A DNA stretch of 64,000 bases from DASPPF01 sp032906705. GTDB lineage: Archaea; Thermoproteota; Nitrososphaeria; Nitrososphaerales; Gagatemarchaeaceae. The notes under the pieces are model-generated. The model did not search any database. It was not told the origin of the DNA and worked only from the letters and a program-made list of their open reading frames with translations. This document shows, in pieces, positions 7,102-15,158 of this stretch. The translations under genes and the position numbers were made by a program. The stretch spans positions 1 to 64,000 of the forward strand of contig JAJTZC010000003.1 in assembly GCA_032906705.1 (NCBI GenBank), read 5' to 3'. How positions within the stretch are numbered: position 1 is the first letter of the stretch; each line of letters starts with the position of its first letter.

Positions 7102-8655
7102 TCAATCGCCTTGCTTGAGGAGCAGGGGAGGCGCCTTTCCAGCGGAGGTCGCTATGGCCATGATCCCGCCCTTCAGGCTCTGTGCTTCGATGCCCTTCGC
7201 GCCTAGCACCTTCGCGGCTATGAGGGACGTACCCCCCACCATGCAGACCAGGAGGAGCCTCGGACTGCCCGCGGGTATCAACCGCTGAATTCCCGCTGGA
7301 GTCTCCTGTCCTCCAATCAGGGATTTGACGTCGCCCGTTCTCGCGACCTTAACCTTGGCGGGGTCGCATCCGAGCGCTGACGCAAGCAGGTCGATACCCT
7401 CGTCCTTCGGCGTGATCATCGCGTGGGTCCATATCACAGCGTCATAGGCCTGTGGGTCAGCCCGGGCCTCTTCCAGGCTCACCTCCGCTTTCTTCGGAGC
7501 CCCCTTTCCGATTCTGTCAAGATACTTCTGGGCCCCGTCCGCGAGGACTACCACGAACCTGTCGCCCGCGCCGTAATTGATCATTTGTAGGGTTGCAAAG
7601 AGGGCCAGCGCGCTGCTCTCGCCGATGTCGAAGCCCCTTCTCACGAAGTTGCCCAGGAGTCGGCTCGCTGGTTCGAAGTCCACCTCGTGCTCGCCCAAAT
7701 AGAGGCCAGGCTGGTAGAACTTCAGTCCCGTTGCTATCGCTTTCGTCCTTATCCCCGCCACATCCTGTCCAACCAGCGGGAAGACAACCCTGACCGCCCT
7801 CCTGCGGTAGGACTCGCTCACGTAGCGGCTGATTCCCGTGGAGGTCCCGCCCGTTCCGAATGTGCAGACCACGTCGAAGTCGGCGAGGGACTCCCCGAGG
7901 GCCTTGAGTTGCCCGTCAATCTCCGGACCTGTGACCGTCTGGTGGGATGCGGGGTTCAGCTCGTTGTCGTACTGCTCGGGGCAGAAGCCGTCGTAGGCTC
8001 TGGCGAGGAGCTTCGCCAAACCTATCACATCCTGTCTGGCCAGGAGCCGCTCCGTCTCGTTCCTTGCCTTGTCGAAGGGGGCGACGTCGAGGCCGTGCTC
8101 CGCGAGCTTGCCGCGCACCTTCATCGCGATTGCCTTGGCCGCTGCCACGTCGGCGTCTATCGTCAGCCCCGGCGCCGGGCAGATTTCTACGTCAAGGTCG
8201 ATGGTCTTGACGTCGCTCGCGTCTAGCCCCTTGAGGACCCCATCCTGGAGCCTCCGGGATACGAGCGCAATCACTTTCAGTCCAAGTTGGTTGAGGAGCC
8301 CGAGAGAAATGCCGAAGTTTCCCGAGGTTGCCTCGAAGACGACCTTGTCCCTTGTCAGCCGCCCAGAGGAAATCGCGTCACCGATGATCTTGATGGCGGG
8401 CCTGGTCTTCACAGAACCCCCTAGCAGCTGGCCCTCGAACTTCCCGTAGACCTTGACTTTCCTCGCTCCGAGGTCGAGCCCATACTCCTCCTTGGCGCTG
8501 TCGAGCAGGGCGTCGGTGATGTCGATGAGCGGAGTCGGGTCGGACAGGCTTCCGTCTGCTCCAAGGCGCGGGATCCTGCTCTCTATCTTAGACTTGAACT
8601 CCCCGAGGAGCGCAGAATCGACCCCGCTCAGCGGGTTGGGAACGCTCTCGCGCAT
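7102..8655 (-). CDS. Cysteine synthase-like PLP enzyme fused to a rhodanese domain
   Basis: 517 residues from ATG 8655 (a longer frame to 8724 would cross the promoter palindrome). The first about 400 residues are a type II PLP fold: GGSVKTRPA gives the Schiff-base Lys, EATSGNFG the substrate loop, and CTFGTGGTSTG the phosphate-binding glycine loop. The last about 110 residues form a rhodanese-like module ending in CMVGGTSLIAA, with the catalytic Cys, and LKGGI. Joined activities suggest sulfide or persulfide handling: cysteine synthesis or breakdown with sulfur passed to a thiol. A 12-residue CysK/CysM-like stretch does not decide the acceptor. Divergent from 8717-9067. Confidence 0.85.
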   Translation of the reverse strand: MRESVPNPLSGVDSALLGEFKSKIESRIPRLGADGSLSDPTPLIDITDALLDSAKEEYGLDLGARKVKVYGKFEGQLLGGSVKTRPAIKIIGDAISSGRLTRDKVVFEATSGNFGISLGLLNQLGLKVIALVSRRLQDGVLKGLDASDVKTIDLDVEICPAPGLTIDADVAAAKAIAMKVRGKLAEHGLDVAPFDKARNETERLLARQDVIGLAKLLARAYDGFCPEQYDNELNPASHQTVTGPEIDGQLKALGESLADFDVVCTFGTGGTSTGISRYVSESYRRRAVRVVFPLVGQDVAGIRTKAIATGLKFYQPGLYLGEHEVDFEPASRLLGNFVRRGFDIGESSALALFATLQMINYGAGDRFVVVLADGAQKYLDRIGKGAPKKAEVSLEEARADPQAYDAVIWTHAMITPKDEGIDLLASALGCDPAKVKVARTGDVKSLIGGQETPAGIQRLIPAGSPRLLLVCMVGGTSLIAAKVLGAKGIEAQSLKGGIMAIATSAGKAPPLLLKQGD

Positions 8656-8691
8656 CGTGGTCAGACGTACTCTACCCCCGATACGTTTATT

Positions 8692-8705
8692 ATAACATAT
8701 GTTAT
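8692..8705. promoter_or_regulatory. Palindrome between divergent promoters
   Basis: ATAACATATGTTAT is a perfect 14-bp palindrome adjoining a bidirectional TATA-like TTTATTATAA (8686-8695). It lies 37 nt from the PLP-enzyme ATG (8655, minus) and 12 nt from the GTG at 8717 (plus), so one regulator could control both genes. Confidence 0.55.
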
Positions 8706-8716
8706 TATGTTCTTCT

Positions 8717-9067
8717 GTGAGCAAGGCAGCGACTTACAGGGCGCCGGACGTCCAGGACAGCCTGGTGACTCCGGGGTTCGTCAGGGACCAGCTCCTTCTC
8801 TGTTTCGAGAGCGCTAACAGGGAGTTCGCAGAAATCATGAAACAGCCTGTCACCAGCGAGCAACTCAAGGGCCAGGTCAGACAGTTCGTCACGGATGTTT
8901 TCGCGAACTGCGGGGTCAGCTTCGACGACCCGAACAAGCAGGGTATCGTCACGGCCATCGAGCAGTGCAGAGCCAACGCGGAAGCCATGATGGGTCCTGC
9001 TGGAGCCGACGTGATCAGGCACCACTACAACGAGATGTCGAAGCTCGTCCGAAGATTGCCTGACTAG
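8717..9067 (+). CDS. Hypothetical protein divergent from the cysteine synthase-rhodanese gene
   Basis: 116 residues from GTG 8717, chosen because a TATA-like box lies about 25-30 nt upstream; TTG 8699 lies inside the palindrome. The protein is largely alpha-helical, with scattered Cys (LLLCFESANREF, VFANCGVSF, IEQCRAN) and a conserved-looking C-terminal HHYNEMSKLVRRL. No membrane segment or known domain is seen. Shared promoter architecture suggests a role linked to sulfur or cysteine status, but this is inference. Confidence 0.6.
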   Translation: MSKAATYRAPDVQDSLVTPGFVRDQLLLCFESANREFAEIMKQPVTSEQLKGQVRQFVTDVFANCGVSFDDPNKQGIVTAIEQCRANAEAMMGPAGADVIRHHYNEMSKLVRRLPD

Positions 9068-9151
9068 CTCGTCTCAGCCACGCCTAGTCCGGGGAATCGA
9101 CACCCGAGGCGACGTGTCGGGGCTAAAAACCAGGCCTTCCGTTCATTCCCC

Positions 9152-10390
9152 GTGAGCGAACGCCCGAGCTACGGCAAGCTATTCCGCGACCGTTCCTTCG
9201 GATCGCTTTGGCTGGCCCAGCTGATCTCCCAATCGGGCGACGCGGTCTTCGATGTGGCCCTGCTTTGGCTGGTACTCGTGACCACCGGATCTGTGGCCCT
9301 CGTCGGGGTGACCCAAGCCGCAGTACTGCTCCCGAGTGTTCTTGCCGGCCCCATTGCAGGAGTGTACGCCGACAGGCTGAACCGGAGGAATTTGATGATA
9401 GCGAGCAACCTCGTGCAAGGAGTCGTGACTGCCGTCCTTTCCGTGCTCTACCTCGCCGGCGCACTGAACTTCCCATTCCTCATCCTCCTAGTCCTGCTGC
9501 TCTACACAGCCGCACAGTTCTTCCGGGCCGCCAACGGCGCCATCATCCCACGGATAGTCGCAAGGGAGAACCTTGGCGCCGCGAACGGGCTCTTCACACT
9601 CACCACTTCAGCGAACCAGCTCGCGAGCTACACAGTCGGCGGGGTCATCCTGGCGGCGGTGGGCGCAGTCGCCTCAATCACGTACGACAGCCTCACCTTC
9701 TTCCTCGCAGCGGCCTTGTTGTCCTTCATCGCAAGGTCCTACGGCCAGTCGAGGGCGGAAGGAGCGCCGGCGCCGTTGAATCCGGGATTCCGCAAGGAGT
9801 TCCGGGAGGGTCTGGCGTACGTGAAGCAGAGCAGGCTCTTCCTCGAGCTGATAGTCTTCGGGATCCTGGTCAACTTCCTGGGCGGAGGAATCGCCGCGCT
9901 TACCGCGCCGTACGTGAGGAACGGACTCCACGGCGACGCCCTGGCCTACGGGATCCTGCTTTCTTCGTTCGCCCTCGGGGCTATCGTTGGTTCGGTCTTG
10001 CTCGGCAAGGTGAACTTCAGGGTTTACGTGGGGAAGCTGCTCTTCGTCGGGGTCATCGCTGCCGGGCTCCTGATTGCGCTCGCTGGCCTGGCGACTTCGG
10101 TCCCCGAGGGGCTAGTGATCTTTTTCGCCATTGGAGCGGTTGAGGCGTCGCTCAACCTCCCGATCCAGGTTCTGGTACAGACACAGGTGCCTGGCGAGCT
10201 CCTAGGACGGGCGTTTGCTGTTCTGGGGTCCTCCCTAGCCGCCTCGCAGCCGATTGCGGCCATAGTCTTCGGCGCGTTGGCCGAGGCGAGTGGCGTAGGG
10301 TACCTGTTCACCGCGACCGGGGTCGGTCTGGTCATTGTCACGGCTGCGCTATACGTGCCGTTCGGAAGCCTCCGCAGCGCCAGGTACTAG
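9152..10390 (+). CDS. MFS transporter, MFS_3/EntS-like exporter
   Basis: 412 residues with 12 predicted membrane helices in two six-helix halves. It starts with the exporter-type FRDRSFGSLWLAQLISQSGDA and has the loop 2-3 motif GVYADRLNRRNLM (a G-x-x-x-D-R-x-x-R-R form). The family exports siderophores, macrolides or other small molecules by proton antiport. GTG start 9152 follows a TATA-like GGCTAAAAACC at about 9120-9130. It appears monocistronic; a GACGC-TTAG-GCGTC hairpin at 10402-10415 may terminate it. Confidence 0.85.
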   Translation: MSERPSYGKLFRDRSFGSLWLAQLISQSGDAVFDVALLWLVLVTTGSVALVGVTQAAVLLPSVLAGPIAGVYADRLNRRNLMIASNLVQGVVTAVLSVLYLAGALNFPFLILLVLLLYTAAQFFRAANGAIIPRIVARENLGAANGLFTLTTSANQLASYTVGGVILAAVGAVASITYDSLTFFLAAALLSFIARSYGQSRAEGAPAPLNPGFRKEFREGLAYVKQSRLFLELIVFGILVNFLGGGIAALTAPYVRNGLHGDALAYGILLSSFALGAIVGSVLLGKVNFRVYVGKLLFVGVIAAGLLIALAGLATSVPEGLVIFFAIGAVEASLNLPIQVLVQTQVPGELLGRAFAVLGSSLAASQPIAAIVFGALAEASGVGYLFTATGVGLVIVTAALYVPFGSLRSARY

Positions 10391-10483
10391 CCTGCGGGAT
10401 GCGACGCTTAGGCGTCGGGGCTGAGGGCCACGGGTCCTCCAATCCCGCGAGCAGACCGGGCAGGTGTGACCCGGCGGCCGCAT
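10349..10483 (-). CDS. Small CxxC ORF under a conserved promoter element (tentative)
   Basis: 44 codons from ATG 10483 reading MRPPGHTCPVCSRDWRTRG, a possible zinc-knuckle CPVC motif, overlapping the end of the MFS gene. A minus-strand TATA (10522-10527) preceded by the 37-bp element at 10531-10567 shows that transcription in this direction is likely. At leaderless spacing from that TATA is ATG 10496, in another frame (MSKDNAAAGSH...); joining both frames by a one-base change would give a single CxxC protein. Either a small gene with an indel or a non-coding transcript is possible. Confidence 0.35.
   Translation of the reverse strand: MRPPGHTCPVCSRDWRTRGPQPRRLSVASRRLVPGAAEASERHV
10402..10415. 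terminator. Hairpin downstream of the MFS gene
   Basis: GACGCTTAGGCGTC is a perfect 5-bp stem with a TTAG loop, 12 nt after the MFS stop codon. No T-run follows, so terminator function is only possible. Confidence 0.3.
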
Positions 10484-10530
10484 TGTCCTTGCTCATCGGA
10501 GACTCGATTGCTTCGAACCGCATATATCCG

Positions 10531-10567
10531 ATTTCCGAAATGCTTCCAAGATTCCTAGCAATTCGGT
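10531..10567 (-). promoter_or_regulatory. 37-bp conserved promoter element, copy 1
   Basis: Matches 12752-12788 at 30 of 37 positions, including shared cores ATTTCCGA, TTCCAAGATT and TAGCAA. Both copies lie 4-5 nt upstream of a minus-strand TATA box (here 10522-10527). Confidence 0.6.
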
Positions 10568-10600
10568 TGAGGATGCCTCCGCAATCGGCCGGCCTGGGGG

Positions 10601-11062
10601 CTACTCGAGACTAAGATAGAGGAAGACCGTGTATGCGAATATCGTGAACAGGTCGGTGTAGGGGAAGAAGGCACCGGAGCCGAGTAGGACCGGGCCAATT
10701 TGATTCACCGTCAGCGGATACGAGAATATCGAATGAATCAGAAGGCCGAAGAGCACAATCAGCAGTCCCAAGGAGAAGTTGGCTCTGGTCTCTGAGTAGA
10801 CCTTGAGGTAGGCGATCACGAGCGAGAAGAGCAGCACCATCTCTATAGTTGTGAGCACGACGTGGAGCTCTAGCGCCCTCTCGACGGAGAGGAGGAAGAA
10901 ACTTGCAGGCCCGAACTGCGGGGCCTGTAAGCGAATGGACAGAGCGAGCAAGAGACCGCCCAGGATTCCAAAGGCCAAAGCCACTATGACCCAGGTCTTG
11001 CTTGTGCGGCGGGGCTGCTTCGGCGCTGCGCTCCCGGCCTGCGCTGGTGGCTGCTCCGTCAT
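10601..11062 (-). CDS. Four-helix membrane protein, unknown function
   Basis: 153 residues. A Pro/Ala/Gln-rich cytoplasmic tail (about 1-22) precedes four membrane helices at about 24-44, 63-85, 94-115 and 125-150. There are no recognisable active-site residues. Its start overlaps the end of the upstream winged-helix gene by four bases (ATGA-type), so the two are translationally coupled and the regulator-membrane pair likely works together, for example in sensing at the membrane. Family not recognised. Confidence 0.7.
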   Translation of the reverse strand: MTEQPPAQAGSAAPKQPRRTSKTWVIVALAFGILGGLLLALSIRLQAPQFGPASFFLLSVERALELHVVLTTIEMVLLFSLVIAYLKVYSETRANFSLGLLIVLFGLLIHSIFSYPLTVNQIGPVLLGSGAFFPYTDLFTIFAYTVFLYLSLE

Positions 11063-11367
11063 CTACCCGCCCCCTTCTTGGTCAGCTTCGTCTTCTCCAG
11101 AATGCCCTCAAGCTTCGTCCAGTGGGCCTCCATAGCCTCGCTCACGAAGTAGACCTTGCCGTACTTCTCGCCTTCTGTGAGCAGAATCTTGTTCCTCTCA
11201 AGGACCGACAGGTGATGCCTCACTGTGGTGTAGTCGAGTCCGAGCTTCTCGGACAGCTGTTGCGCGTTCTTCGGCTGCTCCATCAGCGAATACACTATCT
11301 GAACTCTCGACCGTGCACCCACGCTGCCCGCGAAGAGCCACCATAAGAGCCGCTCGAAGGCGTCCAT
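11059..11367 (-). CDS. ArsR-type winged-helix transcriptional regulator
   Basis: 102 residues from ATG 11367 (MDAFERLLWWLFAGSVGARSR). This start is 26-34 nt from a TATA-like CAAATATT (11393-11401, minus); the frame is open to 11478 but that would span the promoter. The DNA-binding helix is clear (NAQQLSEKLGLDYTTVRHHLSVLE), followed by the wing (KILLTEGEKYGKVYFVS). No Cys metal site of classic ArsR is present. It forms a two-gene unit with the membrane protein downstream. Confidence 0.85.
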   Translation of the reverse strand: MDAFERLLWWLFAGSVGARSRVQIVYSLMEQPKNAQQLSEKLGLDYTTVRHHLSVLERNKILLTEGEKYGKVYFVSEAMEAHWTKLEGILEKTKLTKKGAGR

Positions 11368-11485
11368 GCTCAACTGAGGCTCCAATGGCATCAATATTTG
11401 TGTCGAGCGCGTCATCCCCTGAGGCGCTCTGAGAGGGCCCGCACGACCGAGCGACACGCTCCCCAGCCTTCGCGCCAACCCGCGT

Positions 11486-12715
11486 CTACGGCCTCGCTCC
11501 GAGGGTCACTTTGATTGTCGTGAGGTTCCCGTTCCTGATGACGCCGAGCATGGCGGTCTGTCCAGCGACCGTGTTCAGCGCGAGGTAGCTGGAGAGGGCG
11601 TCCTCGTTGACGATCCTTGTCCCGTTGACCGAGACTATTATGTCGCCGCCGACGAGGTATTGTTGCCCGTCGACCACGACCGTCCTCGTTCCGGCCTTCA
11701 GGCCTGCGGTGCTGGCGGGGCTTCCGGGCGTCACCGTCTCTAGGATGACGCCATAAGTCACTGTGGTTTGTGACGCCTGGGCAAGCTGGTAGTTCATGTC
11801 GGCCCCGGCTATGCCGAGGTAGGAGTGCAGCTTGTAGCTCCCGTTTGCGATGAGGGACGGCAGCTCCTTCAGGATCGTATGGGACGGTATCGCGAAGCCC
11901 AGACCCTGCGAGCCGCTCACCGTGGCAGTGGTTATCCCAACCACATTGCCGTTCGCGTCCAGGAGGGGTCCGCCGGAGTTGCCCGGGTTGATGGGCGCAC
12001 TGAACTGGATGACTCCGGAGATGGAGTAATTCCCGCTCGACGGCTCCTGAATCGTTCTCCCTAGCTGGCTGATGACTCCAGAAGTGAACGAGCCCGATAG
12101 CCCGAACGGACTGCCTATCGCGAACACGGGCTGTCCGACAAGCAGTCTGGTCGAGTCGACCACAGTTATGGGGGCGAACTCAGATGATGGGGCCTGCACG
12201 GTCACGACAGCGAGGTCGCTGTACGCGTCGGTCCCAACCGTCTTGCCTACGAAGGCGTCGCCGTTGGGGAAGGTGACTGTCATGTTGACCATTCCGTCGA
12301 CCACGTGGAAGTTGGTGAGAACGTAAGTCGAGCCCTGGTAAGTCGTAACGAAGCCGGAGCCGAGCACGGGTGTGTAGCTCGTCCGCTGCCCGAAGAATGT
12401 GAGGACAGTGCTGGCTGCGTCTCCCTGGATTGTGACGACGCTGCGAGAAGCCTCGGAGAAGATTGCCTGTGCGCTGGTGTTGGAGGGTAATCCGGAAGAG
12501 GAAGAGGGCTGCCCGGCCAGCTGGGCCTGTAGCGAGGCTATGCTCGCCTGGAGGCTCGCGATTTCGCTCTGGAGGCTGCTCATTGTCGCGGCTGAAGAAG
12601 CGTTCGTCTGGTTGGGGCTGGCGTAATAGTAGAAGACTGTGACGCCAACGAGGAGCGCAAGAACTACGATGACAGCTACGACGCGTGAAGTTCTTCGCGG
12701 CTGAGTCGTCTCCAT
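11486..12715 (-). CDS. Membrane-anchored HtrA/DegP-like serine protease with PDZ domain
   Basis: 409 residues from ATG 12715. One N-terminal membrane helix (about 11-31) is followed by a short coiled coil (SSLQSEIASLQASIASLQAQL), a trypsin-like domain and a C-terminal PDZ domain. The catalytic triad is visible: His in LTNFHVVDG, Asp in AYSDLAVV, Ser in NPGNSGGPL. The domain order places the protease outside the cell, doing surface protein quality control. A TATA box (GTAAATAC, 12741-12748, minus) fits a leaderless start, preceded by a conserved 37-bp element. Upstream extension of the frame to 13315 is spurious. Confidence 0.92.
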   Translation of the reverse strand: METTQPRRTSRVVAVIVVLALLVGVTVFYYYASPNQTNASSAATMSSLQSEIASLQASIASLQAQLAGQPSSSSGLPSNTSAQAIFSEASRSVVTIQGDAASTVLTFFGQRTSYTPVLGSGFVTTYQGSTYVLTNFHVVDGMVNMTVTFPNGDAFVGKTVGTDAYSDLAVVTVQAPSSEFAPITVVDSTRLLVGQPVFAIGSPFGLSGSFTSGVISQLGRTIQEPSSGNYSISGVIQFSAPINPGNSGGPLLDANGNVVGITTATVSGSQGLGFAIPSHTILKELPSLIANGSYKLHSYLGIAGADMNYQLAQASQTTVTYGVILETVTPGSPASTAGLKAGTRTVVVDGQQYLVGGDIIVSVNGTRIVNEDALSSYLALNTVAGQTAMLGVIRNGNLTTIKVTLGARP

Positions 12716-12751
12716 TTCAGGAGGCAGAGTCAATTCGGGAGTATTTACCGA

Positions 12752-12788
12752 ATTTCCGAGAACGTTCCAAGATTGGTAGCAAATCGGT
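12752..12788 (-). promoter_or_regulatory. 37-bp conserved promoter element, copy 2 (HtrA gene)
   Basis: Lies directly upstream of the htrA TATA box on the minus strand and matches 10531-10567 at 30 of 37 positions. It contains GAACGTTC, a short palindrome. A binding site for an activator or repressor of stress genes is a reasonable guess. Confidence 0.6.
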
Positions 12789-12910
12789 GAACATCTGGCG
12801 CTTTGGTGCGCAGCCGCAGCCAGTCGGCTCGCCTTCTTGGCGATGTCGTCTGCTTTCCGGGACATTCGAAAGAGCTTAAGTCTGGGTGTCTCGCCGCGGG
12901 TGGATACATA

Positions 12911-13111
12911 TTGAGTGAACAGGTTCCCATCATCAAGTGCCAGACCTGCGCGGACATTGCTGACAAAGCGTTCGAGTCTGGACCCGAGAGGCTGGGGGAC
13001 GTTGGGACCGAGTTCCTCAACCATGTGATGCAGGACCACACCGGCGAGCTCCTGGGCGTCTTGGCGGAGAGATACGGACCGGTCTTTCTGGCCAAGAGAG
13101 AAATGAGATAG
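12911..13111 (+). CDS. Small hypothetical protein with a CxxC motif
   Basis: 66 residues from TTG 12911 (LSEQVPIIKCQTCADIADKAF). One KCQTC motif near the N-terminus is followed by a helical region ending LGVLAERYGPVFLAKREMR. A TATA-like GCTTAAGT near 12876 gives leaderless spacing; the longer frame to 12803 lacks that support. A single CxxC could be redox-active or bind metal as a dimer. No family is recognised. Confidence 0.5.
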   Translation: MSEQVPIIKCQTCADIADKAFESGPERLGDVGTEFLNHVMQDHTGELLGVLAERYGPVFLAKREMR

Positions 13112-13128
13112 CTGACCGGCGAGCCGCT

Positions 13129-14157
13129 TCACGCGTATATTGTCATCAGCGCGCGGAGCTGTGCCCGAGATAGTTCGACCTTCGCGCCTCCCGCGGCTTC
13201 GAGCTGGACATCTGCGCCTGACTGACTGACCATGGCCAGCCTTTCCCCTATGGACTGGCCCCCTGTTACCTGAAGCGAATTGAGGAAGCTCGACCATGCG
13301 TCCGCCCGCGGCCACCTGACCCTGTCGCCGAGCGCCTCAAGCAGCTCCCACAGCAACGGCCTTTGGCGTCCCCCTGCGAAAGCAACGGGTAGGGATGCGT
13401 CCTGGGAGCCATCGACCTTCGAGTAGGCGCCGATCCTCGCCACTCTGCCTTTTTCTGGATCGAGAACCAATGTGTCAAAGGGCGGACAGGTCCGTTCCAG
13501 AAGGTCGTCTGGCCTAATCTGCGCTCGCTCAAGATGCGCGCTCAAGACGCTGGCCGCCCTGGACGCTTCGAGTGGGAGGATGTAGGCCTCGAGGGGGGAA
13601 AGACGGCGGGCAATCTGACAAAGCCTTCCGATCATTTTCCTTTCCGCTCCGCTGGGCGTGGCCGCTCTAGTCCCGATGATTACGTAGACTGCAGTGTTTC
13701 CCGAACATCCCAGCACGAGTCTGTCCTGGATCGCAGAGAGCGCCCTTGGCGGGCTCGTCGTGCCTAGCTTGACCTCCGACACGACGGTCCACGCAAAGGG
13801 CCAGAGAGCGCTGCGCAGAAGGATAGAGTTCTCGACGGGTTTCACACGGTTTACGATTCCTCGAGGATTGAACGACGGCTGAGCCATGATGAGTACCGCG
13901 CTTCCTGCCAAGACAAGGGGCGAGAAGACACCGCCCGAAATGAAAGCGATTACAGACAGGACCAGCAGCGCCGCGGCTACTGGGTACCTCACAGATGGCC
14001 AGCCTCCTGTTCCATCCTTGACGTTTCTTGAACGACGTCTGCGACGCCAGGTCGACATCACAACATAGCCTATGCTGAGTAGAGTCACAGGCCAGAGCCC
14101 GACGCCGAAGGCTGCCACGCCGACGAGGACCGCGGCCGCACTCGAGACCATCCCCAT
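13129..14157 (-). CDS. Membrane protein of a RadB-like operon, unknown function
   Basis: 342 residues from ATG 14157. Two hydrophobic pairs lie at the N-terminus (about 5-35 and 60-95) separated by a very basic loop (STWRRRRRSRN), followed by a soluble domain of about 220 residues with mixed alpha/beta pattern (AVYVIIGTRAA, AYILPLEASRAASVLSAHLE) and no recognised motif. The start codon overlaps the stop of the upstream RadB-like gene as TGATG, indicating coupling. Its frame is open further upstream to 14718, but that part reads across the RadB-like gene and is a shadow. Confidence 0.65.
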   Translation of the reverse strand: MGMVSSAAAVLVGVAAFGVGLWPVTLLSIGYVVMSTWRRRRRSRNVKDGTGGWPSVRYPVAAALLVLSVIAFISGGVFSPLVLAGSAVLIMAQPSFNPRGIVNRVKPVENSILLRSALWPFAWTVVSEVKLGTTSPPRALSAIQDRLVLGCSGNTAVYVIIGTRAATPSGAERKMIGRLCQIARRLSPLEAYILPLEASRAASVLSAHLERAQIRPDDLLERTCPPFDTLVLDPEKGRVARIGAYSKVDGSQDASLPVAFAGGRQRPLLWELLEALGDRVRWPRADAWSSFLNSLQVTGGQSIGERLAMVSQSGADVQLEAAGGAKVELSRAQLRALMTIYA

Positions 14158-15158
14158 CAGTGGAAGCCCTCCTCGTCCATCCTCGCGAAACCGAATCTGC
14201 TGTACTCCTCGAGCGCCGGATGGCGCGCGACCCAGAAGGCCTTCGATTTCTCGCTCTCGTCCTCCGGGTTGACCGGCTTCGCATCCTCGTTTCTCTTTGC
14301 GCGGCCCTTCGTCAGCTCTAGGGAGAACTTGGCCTCGTGGCCTAGGATGATCCCCCCGTAGGGGCGCCGGTCCCAAGCCTTGATTGGGTCGATGGAGACG
14401 TGGCTGATTACCAGAACGGCTATGCCGAATTCGACACAGAGCCTCTGGGAGTGAGCCAGAAGCATCGCGAGCCCGGAGCTCCTTGCGGGGAGGTCCTGGG
14501 TGCTCGGGAACGAGGCCTTGAAAGGCGCGGATATCGAGTCGTAGACGAGGAGCTTCGCTCCCGTCTCCCTGACAAGCTGGTGGAGTACGGACTGGTACTG
14601 CGGGGTCTGCCTCAGCCTCAGCTCGACCCTCCCGCCGCTTGAGACCTCCTTGCCGGCGTCGATGCCATGGAGGTTCAGCAGGTCGACGACCTCGGGTAGC
14701 TGCAGAATCATGACACAAGGTTCCTTGGAAGGAGTCTCAACGGCGAATTCCGGAGAAAGGATGTCGGCGATTGGCCCGAGGTGCGAGTCCGAGTACGAGA
14801 CACCAAGCCGGTCAAGGGCGCCGCTCAAGCCCGTGATCAGCTGCCCCCTCGTGACTGCCTTGCCTTTCTTGGCGGCCTTCGGCGCCCTCTCGAGCTTCAC
14901 CTCCGGCGTCGGAACCGGCTTGCCGAACCGCCGGCCCATCCGCTCCTGCCAGTATGGGACGAGATAGCTTGCGTAGGACTGCTCGGTGTCCAGGATGATT
15001 GCGCTCTTCCCTTCTGAGACTGCCGAACACGCGGCCTGAAAGGAGAAGATGCTCTTGCCAAGGGCTTTTTCGCCGAAGACCTGAGTTATTGTCCCAGTCG
15101 CCAGTCCGCCGTCGGTCAGCTCGTCGACGGCTCTGCAGTTGGTCTTGAGCCTCTCCAT
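14157..15158 (-). CDS. RecA/RadA superfamily ATPase, RadB-like
   Basis: 333 residues. Walker A is GEKALGKS near residue 30, Walker B is AKLLVYDSIS around residue 210, and IAVLVISHVS plus GGIILGHEAKFSLEL follow as in RadA/RadB cores; there is no N-terminal HhH domain, as in RadB. An insertion of about 70-90 residues (GKPVPTPEVKLER onward) separates the first strands. RecA-fold ATPases of this kind act in recombination or, as KaiC-like proteins, in signalling. It is the middle gene of three joined by TGATG overlaps, so it probably acts with the P-loop-less protein and the membrane protein. Confidence 0.75.
   Translation of the reverse strand: MERLKTNCRAVDELTDGGLATGTITQVFGEKALGKSIFSFQAACSAVSEGKSAIILDTEQSYASYLVPYWQERMGRRFGKPVPTPEVKLERAPKAAKKGKAVTRGQLITGLSGALDRLGVSYSDSHLGPIADILSPEFAVETPSKEPCVMILQLPEVVDLLNLHGIDAGKEVSSGGRVELRLRQTPQYQSVLHQLVRETGAKLLVYDSISAPFKASFPSTQDLPARSSGLAMLLAHSQRLCVEFGIAVLVISHVSIDPIKAWDRRPYGGIILGHEAKFSLELTKGRAKRNEDAKPVNPEDESEKSKAFWVARHPALEEYSRFGFARMDEEGFH

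Noticed and set aside
12716..13315. N-terminal extension of the HtrA reading frame
   Set aside because: It crosses the TATA box and conserved element of the htrA promoter and reads like non-coding; the start is ATG 12715.
14158..14718. N-terminal extension of the membrane-protein frame in the RadB-like operon
   Set aside because: It is an Arg/Pro-rich shadow of the RadB-like gene; the TGATG overlap at 14157 gives the real start.
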